NCBI GenBank assembly: GCA_022563135.1
Contig: JADFNZ010000005.1
Coordinates: forward strand, 1 to 22,877
DNA: 22,877 nt
From: Chloroflexota bacterium
GTDB taxonomy: Bacteria; Chloroflexota; Dehalococcoidia; DSTF01; RBG-16-68-14
Direction of reading: 5' to 3'
Part shown: piece by piece, positions 1-7,867 of the stretch
Numbering within the stretch: the stretch's first letter is position 1
Layout: every line of letters starts with the position of its first letter
The notes under the pieces: model-generated
Told to the model about the DNA's origin: nothing
The model's input: only the letters and a program-made list of their open reading frames with translations
Databases searched by the model: none
Translations under genes and position numbers: made by a program

Positions 1-2172
1 ACCGGCCTCATCTGTACGCGCGTCTCCCGCGTACGACAGGCCGGTATCGTCTTCTTCGCAGTCGGGGCGCTGATGGTGCCGCTCAATTTCGTGGGCGCAT
101 ACGCATTCTTCTTCAGCGACGACGACATCGACCCCACCGGCCTCTGGCTCGCCGGCTCGCTCGCCAGCGCCCTCTTCTACGCAGCGGTCTCGTTGCTCGG
201 CATTGGCCGCTGGTACGCGGTGCCGCTGATCGCGGCGCTCCACAGCGCGTTGGCGGCGGCCTTGGTGCTTGCCGGAGCGCCGCCGGAGGCGTACCCGGGC
301 AGCTTCATCGCGCTCAACCTGCTGCTTACCGCACCGTCTATTGTGGCGATGGGTCGCGTCAGCGATGCGTTCGGCAGGATCGGCCTCTGGACCGCGCATG
401 CATTCGTGCCGTTGGCGCTCATCGCCGCGCTGGCGATTGCCGGGGCTTCAGATAGCGAAGAGTTCGTCTCGACGCGCTGGTTCCTCCCGCCCACGGCCGC
501 GATCGCGACGGTCTTCTACGTGGTGCAGGCGCTCTGGTCGCGCCGAGCCTATCCGAGCCTGGAACCCTATCTCTCATTCGCGGCGCTCGCGGTGGCGGGC
601 GGCGCTGCGGTGACGCTCGTCTATGCGCTCGACGTCGGCCAGCAGTGGTACGGCCCAGCCGTGGCGATCGTCGGCTGGCTTTACGCGGCCGGCAGCGAAC
701 GGTTCGCGCCCGACTGGCCCGGCCGGCGCCACACCCAGTGGCTAGCACTCGGGTCGATTACGGTCTCCTGGCTGCTCTTCGAGGCGATCTACGGGGACTT
801 TTCCCGGATCGGGGCGGGCGTCCACTTCTCCGCAGCGGCCTTCTACCTAGGAGCGGCAAGGCTCGTGCAGGGGAACCTCTCGACCTTCGAGCTGCGGCTC
901 ACGGGCGACCGAGACGGGCGAGCCGAAGACTATCGGCTCCCACTCGCCGCACCGTTCCTGTATGCCGCCGGGCTCGTCTCGGGGATCGGCTTCTACCATC
1001 TGCTGGTCAGTCTGCCTGCCGCGGAGACCGCTGATGCGTCCGACCTTGCGATCGCGTTCTTTGGCGCCTCGCTCGGCGTAGCTGCCATCGCGGCGACGAT
1101 GCGGTGGTGGTGGCCGCAGATGCGCCTGCATATGTACGCCATCGCTGCCGGCACGAGCCTCTTCGTACTCCTCGCAGCAGTCGACAACGAGGGGCAGGTG
1201 GCGCTCCTGCTCACTGTGTACGCGGCAGTCGCGCTGGCGCTCACGCTGTGGGAGATGGAACCGCTGGCGCTGTCCATGCCCGGCGTCTACGGGTTCTTCG
1301 CCATTCTCGCCGCCTGGCGCTTCTACGAACCAAACGATGCCTACCTGCCGCTGACCTACTCCGCCATCGCCACCGGTCTCTTCGCGTTCTACGCGGCGTT
1401 CCGCCGACAGATGCCGGCGTGGACAGACGTGGCTCTGGCGCTCGCGTTCCTCTTTGCCGTGGTGGCGCCATTAGCGGGCTGGATCCGCCTGAGTAGCCTC
1501 GCAGACCCGCAGGGCTTAGTCGGCTCGATCAGCTTCGAGGAGACGGCGCTCTATCAGACATCCGCAGCAGCTGTGGCTATCGTGGGCCTGCTACTCCTCG
1601 CCCAGGCGTGGCTCGTGCGACGGATCGAGTTCGCCGCAGGCGCGTCGGCGCTCCTCATGGTCGCGCTCCTGCTAGAGATCGGCCACTTCCGCCCGGAGAA
1701 CGTCCAGGCTTATACAGCGCCGCTGGGCGTCTATCTGCTCGCGGCCGGCATCCTCGCCTCGCGGGTGCGAGAGCTGCCGGAGGAGATCGAGACGTTCATC
1801 GAACCGCTCCAGGCGCTGGGCGCGGCGGTCATCATGGGGCCCAGCCTGGTGCAGTCGTGGCAGCCGGGCGGCTGGCCGTACGCGCTGATCCTCCTCGGCG
1901 AGGGTCTCGCCTTCCTCGGACTGGCGCTCGTGCAGCGACAGCTCTGGCTGCTCGGGACGGCCATGGGATTCGTGGTGCTGGAGGCGTTCCGCTACCTGTT
2001 CGAAGGTGGGAGAGCGCTGCCCGACTGGGTCACCCTCACGCTCGCCGGCCTGGTGCTCCTAGCGGCAGGCACGGCGATCCTCCTGGGGCGCGATACGTGG
2101 CTGCAATGGCAGGCCAGCGCGCAGCAATGGTGGCGTCGCGAACCGCTGCCCAGCAGGCCACGGATCTCCTAG
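1..2172 (+). CDS. Large polytopic membrane protein, 5'-truncated by window edge
   Basis: Function not recognised. The frame is open from base 1 and hydrophobic sequence continues upstream of the first ATG at 73, so the gene almost certainly starts before the window. The visible part is about 720 residues and is nearly all alternating hydrophobic segments with short charged loops, roughly twenty membrane spans. It ends in a short basic cytosolic-type tail with several Trp and Arg. Large many-span proteins of this kind (DUF2157-like or SCO7613-C-terminal-like) occur in Chloroflexota and Actinobacteria, often behind an N-terminal zinc ribbon that would lie outside this window; that assignment is a guess. 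It converges on the downstream minus-strand gene with only 7 bases between the stops and no terminator hairpin that I can see. Confidence 0.8.
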   Translation, partial: TGLICTRVSRVRQAGIVFFAVGALMVPLNFVGAYAFFFSDDDIDPTGLWLAGSLASALFYAAVSLLGIGRWYAVPLIAALHSALAAALVLAGAPPEAYPGSFIALNLLLTAPSIVAMGRVSDAFGRIGLWTAHAFVPLALIAALAIAGASDSEEFVSTRWFLPPTAAIATVFYVVQALWSRRAYPSLEPYLSFAALAVAGGAAVTLVYALDVGQQWYGPAVAIVGWLYAAGSERFAPDWPGRRHTQWLALGSITVSWLLFEAIYGDFSRIGAGVHFSAAAFYLGAARLVQGNLSTFELRLTGDRDGRAEDYRLPLAAPFLYAAGLVSGIGFYHLLVSLPAAETADASDLAIAFFGASLGVAAIAATMRWWWPQMRLHMYAIAAGTSLFVLLAAVDNEGQVALLLTVYAAVALALTLWEMEPLALSMPGVYGFFAILAAWRFYEPNDAYLPLTYSAIATGLFAFYAAFRRQMPAWTDVALALAFLFAVVAPLAGWIRLSSLADPQGLVGSISFEETALYQTSAAAVAIVGLLLLAQAWLVRRIEFAAGASALLMVALLLEIGHFRPENVQAYTAPLGVYLLAAGILASRVRELPEEIETFIEPLQALGAAVIMGPSLVQSWQPGGWPYALILLGEGLAFLGLALVQRQLWLLGTAMGFVVLEAFRYLFEGGRALPDWVTLTLAGLVLLAAGTAILLGRDTWLQWQASAQQWWRREPLPSRPRIS

Positions 2173-2179
2173 CGAAGCA

Positions 2180-2659
2180 TCAGCCGTCCACGCGCGGCCC
2201 GAGCTGCGCGAGCGACCGCGACTCGGCTTCCGTTCGCAGACAGGTCACGACGGCGGCGCGCAGCTCGCGCAGCTCCGGGGCGTCTCCCTCCGCAAGCAGC
2301 GCGCCGAGGCGGCCGATCGCGTCGTGAAGACGGTCGTTCGCCGCTGTCAGCTCCGCGAGCCTGATCGATGTGTCGGTCTCCGCTACCAGCGAGCGGAGCT
2401 CCGCCACCAGCGCCTCTCCCGCGCCAGCCTCAGCGTTCGCTGCCAGCGTGTCCGCCGCGCGACCAGCCAGCTCCCGCAGCGCCACGTTCTCATCGACAAT
2501 GCGCTGGGCAGCGCCGTCCCACTCGTCGGCGGCTGCACCGAGGAGCGCAGTCGCCAGCATGAGCTCCAGCCGGGCATGGGCCGTCTGCAGTTCGGGCAAC
2601 ACATACGTCGCGAGCGTTCCCTGGATACCGCGTAGCAACTCGTCTCCGTCCGGACGCAT
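2180..2659 (-). CDS. Small helical protein paired with a phosphotransferase (possibly DUF6285-like)
   Basis: This 159-residue soluble, Ala/Glu/Leu-rich protein is predicted to be almost wholly alpha-helical and has no membrane segment. It begins MRPDGDELL, and short proteins with this kind of N-terminus are known next to APH-family phosphotransferases of acyl-CoA metabolism (DUF6285 type). I infer, but cannot prove, that family membership. The ATG at 2659 is supported by a GGGAGG Shine-Dalgarno five bases upstream. It is the last gene of a three-gene minus-strand operon, 11 bases after the phosphotransferase stop. Its role is unknown; a partner or stabilising subunit of the kinase is plausible. 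Confidence 0.75.
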   Translation of the reverse strand: MRPDGDELLRGIQGTLATYVLPELQTAHARLELMLATALLGAAADEWDGAAQRIVDENVALRELAGRAADTLAANAEAGAGEALVAELRSLVAETDTSIRLAELTAANDRLHDAIGRLGALLAEGDAPELRELRAAVVTCLRTEAESRSLAQLGPRVDG

Positions 2660-2670
2660 CCTAACCTCCC

Positions 2671-3675
2671 CTACTCAGCGACCAGCCGCAGCAGCTCAGC
2701 CTCTATCTCCCCTTTGAACAGAGCGGTGAAGGCGTGGATGGCGTCCTTGCTCCGCCCTTCCGCGAACGAGCGCGCGCCCGTGAGGCAGATCACCGCCCAC
2801 TTGAAGTTGCCCAGCGCCTCCCAGAAGCGCACCGCCGTCTCGTCGATGGCCAGCCCGCTCGCTTCCTGATAGCGGCGGTAGAACTCCTCGCGAGGCATTA
2901 TTCCGCCGATCCGTGCGTCGCCGGCCCAGCGCCACGAGCGCAGGCACGCCCACGCGATGTCCTCCATCGGGTCGCCCAGGTGCGCCATCTCCCAGTCGAG
3001 CACGCCGGTGATGCGGTCGCCGTCGACCAGGAAGTTGCCCGTGCGGTAGTCTCCGTGAACCAGCGATACCTTCTGCGCCGGTGGCTTATGCGGCCGCAAC
3101 CAGGCGAGCGCCAACTCCAGCGCCGGCTGCGGCTCCAGCGCCTGCTCGCGCATCGTGCGCTCCCAGCGGCCGATCTCCATCTCCGCGCAGGCGCTCGGCC
3201 CCTCCGGCGGCCCCAGGAAGTCAAGCCCTAGCTCCCGCCAATCGAGCTGGTGGATGCGCGCCAGGATCGCCACCTTCTGTTCGGCGATCGCTTCCGCGTG
3301 CCCGCCGAACCCGCTCGCCACCAGCGATTGCGCCGACGCCTCTCCCGCCAGCCGCGCCATGACGAAGAACGGCCGCTCCAGCCAGCGCCCGTCCTCTTCC
3401 ATCCAGAAGACCTCCGGCACGGGCACGCCGGTCCCTTGGAGCGCCTGATAGAGGCGAAACTCTGCGTCGCGCTCGGTCTCCAGCAGGCTCGCCTCCGGGT
3501 CGCGGCGGAGGATGAAGCCACGGCCCGCCCGCGCCTTTCCCTCGCGCCAGGTCGCATCGAACGACCACGTCTCGCGGGAGGCGCCGCCTGGTATGCGCCA
3601 GAGCTGCGAGACCTCGACCTCGCGCGCGTCCGGCATCTTGTGCTGGAGGTAGGCGGCGACCTGCTCCTCACGCAC
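2671..3675 (-). CDS. APH-family phosphotransferase (ACAD10-like kinase)
   Basis: A 334-residue protein-kinase-like small-molecule phosphotransferase. The Brenner-type catalytic motif HGDYRTGN is at residues 207-214 and the metal-binding DWE at 227-229, followed by the LGDPMEDIAW segment typical of this family. An N-lobe with FILRRDP (about 54-60) fits the nucleotide-binding sheet. Relatives phosphorylate hydroxy acids or hydroxyacyl-CoA in fatty-acid catabolism rather than aminoglycosides; the substrate here is inferred. I chose the GTG at 3675 because it lies two bases after the hydrolase stop and has GGAAGAG upstream. The frame stays open to 3918, but that part only shadows the hydrolase gene and is Arg/Gly-rich nonsense. 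It is cotranscribed with the hydrolase and the small helical protein. Confidence 0.87.
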   Translation of the reverse strand: MREEQVAAYLQHKMPDAREVEVSQLWRIPGGASRETWSFDATWREGKARAGRGFILRRDPEASLLETERDAEFRLYQALQGTGVPVPEVFWMEEDGRWLERPFFVMARLAGEASAQSLVASGFGGHAEAIAEQKVAILARIHQLDWRELGLDFLGPPEGPSACAEMEIGRWERTMREQALEPQPALELALAWLRPHKPPAQKVSLVHGDYRTGNFLVDGDRITGVLDWEMAHLGDPMEDIAWACLRSWRWAGDARIGGIMPREEFYRRYQEASGLAIDETAVRFWEALGNFKWAVICLTGARSFAEGRSKDAIHAFTALFKGEIEAELLRLVAE

Positions 3676-3677
3676 GC

Positions 3678-4412
3678 TCAGCGCAGCTCTTCCCGCACGA
3701 CGATTCCCATGCGCTCCGCCAAGTCCACGAGGGCGTCTGCGACGGCGGGCGGATCCACCAGCATATGTAAGTGCGCTCCCTCTAGCTCGGCGTAGGCCCA
3801 GCCTTCCGTTCGGGCGCGCCCGATGGCGCGCTGGTAGCGCGGCTTCGACTGGCTGAACGCCAGGTAACCGCACGGGGCGTCCGGCCAACCCGCAAAGAGG
3901 GGAGCGGGCTCCTCCCACAGCGCCAGCGGCACGCTGGGTACCTCGGCGACGAAGCGCTGTCGCAGCGCGGCGTCTTCGATGCCGACGGCGCCCAGGACGG
4001 CTTCGTTCTGCCAGATGTTGGGGGTGAAGCCGCCGGACGCGGCCTGGCGGATCGCCTCCGCCTCCTCGGGCGTATTGAAGAGGTCGAAGCGGCTCATCCC
4101 GTCGCGCTCAGGGACGACGGCGTCGACGAAGAGGTAGGCGGCGACGGGGTGGTCAGCCCCTTGGCGCATCGCCGGGAGGAGCAGGCCGGACCAGCTATGG
4201 CCCACCAGAACGAGCGATCGGTCGGCCGGGAGCGCCTCGACTGCCCGGGCTACCGCCCGCGCGTAGTGCTGCCAGTACGGAGGCGCGGATGGGCCATCGA
4301 TAAGAAGGGAGGGCGTCAGCGCGTCGATGTGGCGGCGTCGGAGCTCATTGGCTACGATCGACCAGGTGATCGGGCCGACGACGGGACTGTGGACGAGGAC
4401 GAAAGTGGGCAT
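3678..4412 (-). CDS. Alpha/beta hydrolase (salicylate-esterase/AB-hydrolase type)
   Basis: A cytosolic alpha/beta-hydrolase of about 244 residues. It starts FVLVHSP and has the nucleophile elbow GHSWSG with Ser73. A VDAVVP strand end and a late GAHLHML segment (His213 or His215) could supply the acid and base. The length and the GAHLHMLVDPPAVADAL ending resemble the plant salicylic-acid-binding-esterase-like branch of bacterial hydrolases. The substrate is unknown: an ester, a lactone or a thioester are all possible. It is the first gene of the operon that continues into the phosphotransferase (two-base gap) and lies downstream of the tRNA on the same strand, with a weak hairpin between them. 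Confidence 0.85.
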   Translation of the reverse strand: MPTFVLVHSPVVGPITWSIVANELRRRHIDALTPSLLIDGPSAPPYWQHYARAVARAVEALPADRSLVLVGHSWSGLLLPAMRQGADHPVAAYLFVDAVVPERDGMSRFDLFNTPEEAEAIRQAASGGFTPNIWQNEAVLGAVGIEDAALRQRFVAEVPSVPLALWEEPAPLFAGWPDAPCGYLAFSQSKPRYQRAIGRARTEGWAYAELEGAHLHMLVDPPAVADALVDLAERMGIVVREELR

Positions 4413-4461
4413 CAGCTCTGAGCTCGGAATAGTTTATGCGGCGTACCTAAAGATTCACAAG

Positions 4462-4475
4462 CCGCTCTTCAGCGG
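4462..4475 (-). terminator. Weak hairpin downstream of the tRNA
   Basis: On the minus strand CCGCT-GAAG-AGCGG forms a 5-bp stem with a tetraloop, followed by a mildly T-rich stretch (cttgtgaatcttt). It lies between the tRNA 3' end and the hydrolase start, so it could end or attenuate the tRNA transcript. The stem is short and the T-run interrupted, so this is only a possible terminator. Confidence 0.3.
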
Positions 4476-4520
4476 GCACCCTTCGAGCTGCCAGCTTCAG
4501 ACCTCCAGCATCGAGTGCGG

Positions 4521-4592
4521 TGGGCCCGCCAGGGTTCGAACCTGGGACCAACCGGTTATGAGCCGGGCGCTCTACCACTGAGCTACGGGCCC
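4521..4592 (-). tRNA. tRNA with CAU anticodon (elongator Met or Ile2)
   Basis: The cloverleaf reads directly on the minus strand: acceptor GGGCCCG/CGGGCCC, D-stem GCTC/GAGC with a short 7-nt loop, anticodon loop CTCATAA, T-arm CCAGG-TTCGAAC-CCTGG and discriminator A. The anticodon is CAU. It is not an initiator: base pair 1-72 is a normal G-C, and the anticodon stem lacks the three consecutive G-C pairs of initiator tRNA. The CTCATAA loop followed by the TTGGTC variable region resembles bacterial Ile2 (AUA-decoding, lysidine-modified), but elongator Met is equally possible. The first anticodon-stem pair is a C-U mismatch. The 3' CCA is not fully encoded (ACC then G). Confidence 0.93.
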
Positions 4593-4607
4593 GCTTCACC
4601 AGCGCTG

Positions 4608-4616
4608 ATTATACCA
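4608..4616 (-). promoter_or_regulatory. Extended -10 promoter of the tRNA
   Basis: The minus strand reads TGG-TATAAT, a perfect -10 hexamer with the TGn extension. It lies 15 bases upstream of the tRNA 5' end, so transcription would begin near 4601. No -35 is visible because that space is filled by a GC hairpin. Confidence 0.65.
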
Positions 4617-4648
4617 CCGCCCCCCTCCCGGAAGGGAGAAGGGCGGTG
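4615..4648 (-). terminator. Strong GC hairpin after the thiolase, overlapping the tRNA promoter
   Basis: CACCGCCC at 4615-4622 pairs with GGGCGGTG at 4641-4648, and an inner CTCCC/GGGAG stem closes a GGAA loop. It lies between the thiolase stop (4675) and the tRNA. It probably terminates or protects the thiolase transcript, although no U-run follows it. Its base abuts the tRNA -10 element. Confidence 0.5.
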
Positions 4649-4674
4649 TAAGCATCGTATCAGGCGGCGAGCGG

Positions 4675-5838
4675 CTAGTCGAGCCGCTCGATGATCGTCG
4701 CGGTGCCGAGGCCGCCGCCGCAGCACATCGTCTCCAGGCCGTAGCGGCCGCCCGTGCGCTCTAGCTCGTTGAGCAAGGTGGTCATCAGCTTCGAGCCGGT
4801 GCAGCCGAGCGGGTGGCCCAACGCAATGGCGCCGCCGTTCACGTTCACCTTGCGCATGTCCGGCCCCAGCTCCTTCTCCCAGGCCAGCACCACGCACGCA
4901 AACGCCTCGTTGATCTCGAACAGGTCGATGTCGTCCAGCTTGAGCCCCGCCTTATCGAGCACCTTCGGCGTCGCGGTGATCGGGCCCGTGAGCATCAGCA
5001 CCGGGTCGGAGCCGACGACTGCTTGGGCGACGATACGCGCTCGCGCCTTCACGCCCAGCTCCTTCGCCTTCGCTCCCGACATGAGGAGCACGGCGGCCGC
5101 GCCATCGGCGATCTGCGAGGAGTTGCCTGCGGTGTGGATACCATCCTCGCGAAACGCGGGCTGGAGCTTTGACAGCTTCTCCATCGATGTGTCCGGCCGA
5201 ATCCCCTCATCCTGCTCGAACGTCGTCTTCACGCCCTCAAGCTCCACCTCCACGGGCATGATCTCGTTCTTGAAGCGCCCCTCATCGCGCGCTCGGGCGG
5301 CCTTCATGTGGCTCTCGAAGCCAAAGCGGTCGACCTGCTCGCGCGTAATCCCCCACTTCTTGGCGATCTCCTCCGCCGAGATGCCCTGCGCGGTGAGCGA
5401 ATACTGGCTGATCAGTTCCGGCGGAAACGGGAAGCCGGGCCCGTTGGTAAGGCCGGCGCCCAACGGCACTCGTGTCATGTTCTCCACGCCGCAGCCGATC
5501 GTCACGTCGCAGACGTTCGCCTGGATCAGGTTCGCCGCGAAGTGAATCGCCTGCTGGCCGGAGCCGCACTGCCGGTCGACGGTCGTCGCCGGGATCGTGT
5601 AGGGGTAGCCCGCAGTGAGCAAGGCGTTGCGCGCGATGTTGGCCGACTGATCGCCCACCTGATCGACACAGCCGGCGACCACGTCCTCGACAACGTCCGG
5701 CTCCACGCCCGCGCGCCGTGTCACCTCCTGCAACACCTGCGCCAGCAGCGGAACAGGGTGCACGCCGCTCAGGCTGCCTCCGCGCCGCCCTACCGCAGTC
5801 CGCACCGCCTCGACGATGACGACATCTGTATCTTCCAC
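4675..5838 (-). CDS. Acetyl-CoA acetyltransferase / thiolase
   Basis: A 387-residue cytosolic thiolase that either condenses two acyl-CoA or cleaves 3-ketoacyl-CoA. The nucleophilic cysteine lies in DRQCGSGQQA (Cys91), the histidine in NGGAIALGHPLGCTG (about His342) and the C-terminal acid/base cysteine in MCCGGGLG (about Cys372), so all catalytic residues are present. Length matches the family. The GTG at 5838 is chosen because AAAGGAG sits 7 bases upstream; the earlier in-frame ATG at 5862 would overlap that ribosome-binding site. It is transcribed alone from an extended -10 promoter. The N-terminal VEDTDVVIVEAVRTAVG is the standard first strand. Whether it is biosynthetic or degradative cannot be read from sequence. 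Confidence 0.95.
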   Translation of the reverse strand: MEDTDVVIVEAVRTAVGRRGGSLSGVHPVPLLAQVLQEVTRRAGVEPDVVEDVVAGCVDQVGDQSANIARNALLTAGYPYTIPATTVDRQCGSGQQAIHFAANLIQANVCDVTIGCGVENMTRVPLGAGLTNGPGFPFPPELISQYSLTAQGISAEEIAKKWGITREQVDRFGFESHMKAARARDEGRFKNEIMPVEVELEGVKTTFEQDEGIRPDTSMEKLSKLQPAFREDGIHTAGNSSQIADGAAAVLLMSGAKAKELGVKARARIVAQAVVGSDPVLMLTGPITATPKVLDKAGLKLDDIDLFEINEAFACVVLAWEKELGPDMRKVNVNGGAIALGHPLGCTGSKLMTTLLNELERTGGRYGLETMCCGGGLGTATIIERLD

Positions 5839-5881
5839 GCCAAAACTCCTTTCAGCGACCAAGGTTTTGCTCTCTGCCCCT

Positions 5882-5890
5882 ATTCTAGCA
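5882..5890 (-). promoter_or_regulatory. Extended -10 promoter of the thiolase
   Basis: The minus strand shows TGC-TAGAAT, five of six matches to the -10 consensus with a TGn extension, about 44 bases upstream of the thiolase GTG. No convincing -35 precedes it, which is acceptable for extended -10 promoters. Confidence 0.5.
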
Positions 5891-5924
5891 AACGCTCACG
5901 CGAGGGGCCGTGATCGCCGTACGT

Positions 5925-6974
5925 CTATTCGTCCGCTCGCACGAATAGGAGCGTGCCATCCAGATTCTGGAGAGCCGCAGAGAGGATGACGAAGTCAAAT
6001 CCGCCGGCAGCCGCGCGCGGCACGGCGAGCGGCGTCGCTTCGATGACGTCGAACTGTTTCGCCGGCGCGACATCGATGATCGTGCTCAGCGGCAGGAAGG
6101 CGATCTCAACGTCGACGAAGTCCGACGTCACGATGCCCTGCTCGATCGCGAAGAGCGCGGCGGCCCGGCTCGGGTCGTCGAGCACCGCGATGCTGACGGT
6201 CACGCGGTCGCCGCTGCCATCCATGCCGTCACCATTCGGGCTGAACAGGACGTCCGAGAACTCTGGAAACCCTTCGATGTCGCCGATGGTGACGGCGGCC
6301 TGCCAGACGTCCAGTAGCCGCTGCTGCATGTCCGTCGAGAGGTCGCCCAGGAGCATGTCCTGCCGGTCCCACCACCAGTTGAGGAATGCTGGGTCGAAGT
6401 CCTGTTCCTCGGCGACCGCCTGGATGACGTCGTCCTGGTTCGCCTTGAAGTAGGCGACCGACTCTCCCAGCATCCGGTTCAGCTCGACGAGCGCGGCGTT
6501 CTTCTCGTCCGCCACGTCCGGGTAGGTAACGAGGATCGAGTTCATGATCGGCGCGCCGGTCAGCTCGCTCACCTCGTTCGTGATCCGGCTGAGCAGTCGG
6601 AACGACTCGTCGTTGAGCGCTGCGAATGCGCCCAGGTGGAGCAGCACAGCAGCGTCGATCTCGCCTCGACTGAGCAGCGCCGGCAGTGACTCAGCGCCCA
6701 GCTCAGTGAACCGTACGTCGCCGCCCTCCAGGCTGACGTCCAGGCCGTACTTCTCTTGCAGGAGAAACCTTGTCTCCAGCGTGAAGGTCCCGCCGAAGGA
6801 CGCCACGCCTATCGTCTTGCCGCGCAACCCCGCCAGCCCGGAAGCCGTATCACCATTCGAATCGTCGTCGCCGTTGCACGCGACCGCGAGAAACGCGAGG
6901 GTCGCCACCACGGCGACCAGCGCTACCAGGCGTCGCCATCCTGGCAGGCGTGTCGTGATCCATTCCAACGTCAT
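5925..6974 (-). CDS. ABC-transporter substrate-binding lipoprotein, apparently circularly permuted
   Basis: A 349-residue extracytoplasmic binding protein. The N-terminus has a basic-hydrophobic signal and a lipobox LAVAC with Cys33, then an Asp/Gly/Ser linker, so it should be membrane-tethered outside the cell. It belongs to the NMT1/SsuA-like class. Residues 50-245 (LRGKTIGVASFGGTF onward) match what is normally the second part of such proteins. After a Gly/Asp linker (245-256), residues 257-347 read like the normal N-terminal lobe (a VTVSIAVL strand, an AIEQG helix, FDVIEATPLA, and an ending LLFVRAD). The order of the halves is therefore swapped. The ATG has GAGGAGG five bases upstream. 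It is the last gene of the operon, 25 bases after the permease. The ligand is unknown. Confidence 0.88.
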   Translation of the reverse strand: MTLEWITTRLPGWRRLVALVAVVATLAFLAVACNGDDDSNGDTASGLAGLRGKTIGVASFGGTFTLETRFLLQEKYGLDVSLEGGDVRFTELGAESLPALLSRGEIDAAVLLHLGAFAALNDESFRLLSRITNEVSELTGAPIMNSILVTYPDVADEKNAALVELNRMLGESVAYFKANQDDVIQAVAEEQDFDPAFLNWWWDRQDMLLGDLSTDMQQRLLDVWQAAVTIGDIEGFPEFSDVLFSPNGDGMDGSGDRVTVSIAVLDDPSRAAALFAIEQGIVTSDFVDVEIAFLPLSTIIDVAPAKQFDVIEATPLAVPRAAAGGFDFVILSAALQNLDGTLLFVRADE

Positions 6975-6999
6975 CGTTTCCTCCTCACTTATCTCTGCC

Positions 7000-7866
7000 T
7001 TACGCCAGCCAGCCGGTCTGGGCGGGCTGCTGATGTCTCAGGAGGTGCCGCTCCAGGGGAGCCAGCACCAGCCTGTCTACCGCCACGGCGATCACGATGA
7101 TCGTCGCGATAATTGCAAAGAGCAACGGCGTGTCGAACCGCGTCTTCGTGATGCTCAGCAGGTAGCCGAGCCCGCTCGTCGTCGTGCCGAACAGCTCCGC
7201 GACCAGCGCGATCTTCCAGCCGACGCCGAACGAGATGCGCGTCGCCGCCATCAGGTACGGCACCAGCATGGGCAGCACCACCAGCCGCAGCAGCCGCCAC
7301 GGGTTGCGCGTGAAGCTGCGGCCCATCTCAAGGATCTCGCCGTCCATGTTGTTCAGCCCGGTCGAGATGTTGATCAGGCAGAACGGCAGCAAGATCGCCA
7401 CCTCCACAAAGATGACTGTATTGGTGCCGATGCCGAACCAGAACAGCGCCGCCATCGCCCAGCCCAGCGTTGGGAAGGCGTTGAGGAACGGCAGCACCCG
7501 TCCCATCACCAGCGTCCGCGTGAACGGCGCGACGCGCGGCAGCAGCGCCAGCGCCAATCCGAGCCCCAAGGCCAGCCCGACGGCGATGACGATGCGCAGG
7601 AACGAGCCGTACGTGTGCCTCGCCAGCTCCGGGTCGAAGAGGAGCCGGCCCGTCAGCCGGCCAACGTCGATTGGCGATGGCAGGATGTACTCCGGCGTTC
7701 CCCGCGCGGCGAAGTACCATGCGATGAGGAAGCCAGCGATCGCAAGCTCCGCTGTAAGCTGCTCCATCGGCAACCGTCGGCGCGGAAGCCAGCGGCGGCC
7801 CCTCGCCTCTCCCGCAGCTTCCGGCTCAGCCGTCGCCGCTCCGTCTAGCACCTGTCCCCGCGCCAA
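7000..7866 (-). CDS. ABC transporter permease (SsuC/TauC-like)
   Basis: A 288-residue inner-membrane permease with about six membrane segments. The cytoplasmic EAA-type loop EMGRSFTRNPWRLLRLVVLP is where the ATPase docks. It belongs to the BPD_transp_1 family used for nitrate, sulfonate and thiamine-precursor type importers. The start is ambiguous. TTG at 7866 lies just after the ATPase stop and has GGGAGG five bases upstream (inside the ATPase end), so I prefer it. ATG at 7890 would add eight Arg-rich residues and overlap the ATPase by 23 bases but has no Shine-Dalgarno. It is cotranscribed with the ATPase and the binding protein. Confidence 0.9.
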   Translation of the reverse strand: MARGQVLDGAATAEPEAAGEARGRRWLPRRRLPMEQLTAELAIAGFLIAWYFAARGTPEYILPSPIDVGRLTGRLLFDPELARHTYGSFLRIVIAVGLALGLGLALALLPRVAPFTRTLVMGRVLPFLNAFPTLGWAMAALFWFGIGTNTVIFVEVAILLPFCLINISTGLNNMDGEILEMGRSFTRNPWRLLRLVVLPMLVPYLMAATRISFGVGWKIALVAELFGTTTSGLGYLLSITKTRFDTPLLFAIIATIIVIAVAVDRLVLAPLERHLLRHQQPAQTGWLA

Positions 7867-7867
7867 A

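Noticed and set aside
3676..3918. N-terminal extension of the phosphotransferase
   Set aside because: The open frame is an Arg/Gly/Pro-rich shadow of the overlapping hydrolase gene; a GTG with a Shine-Dalgarno exists at 3675.
4521..4592. Initiator tRNA-fMet
   Set aside because: Base pair 1-72 is a normal G-C and the anticodon stem lacks the GGG/CCC signature.
6544..7848. 434-codon plus-strand open frame
   Set aside because: Antisense to the binding-protein and permease genes, which have clear motifs; its translation is Arg/Ser/Gln-rich low complexity.
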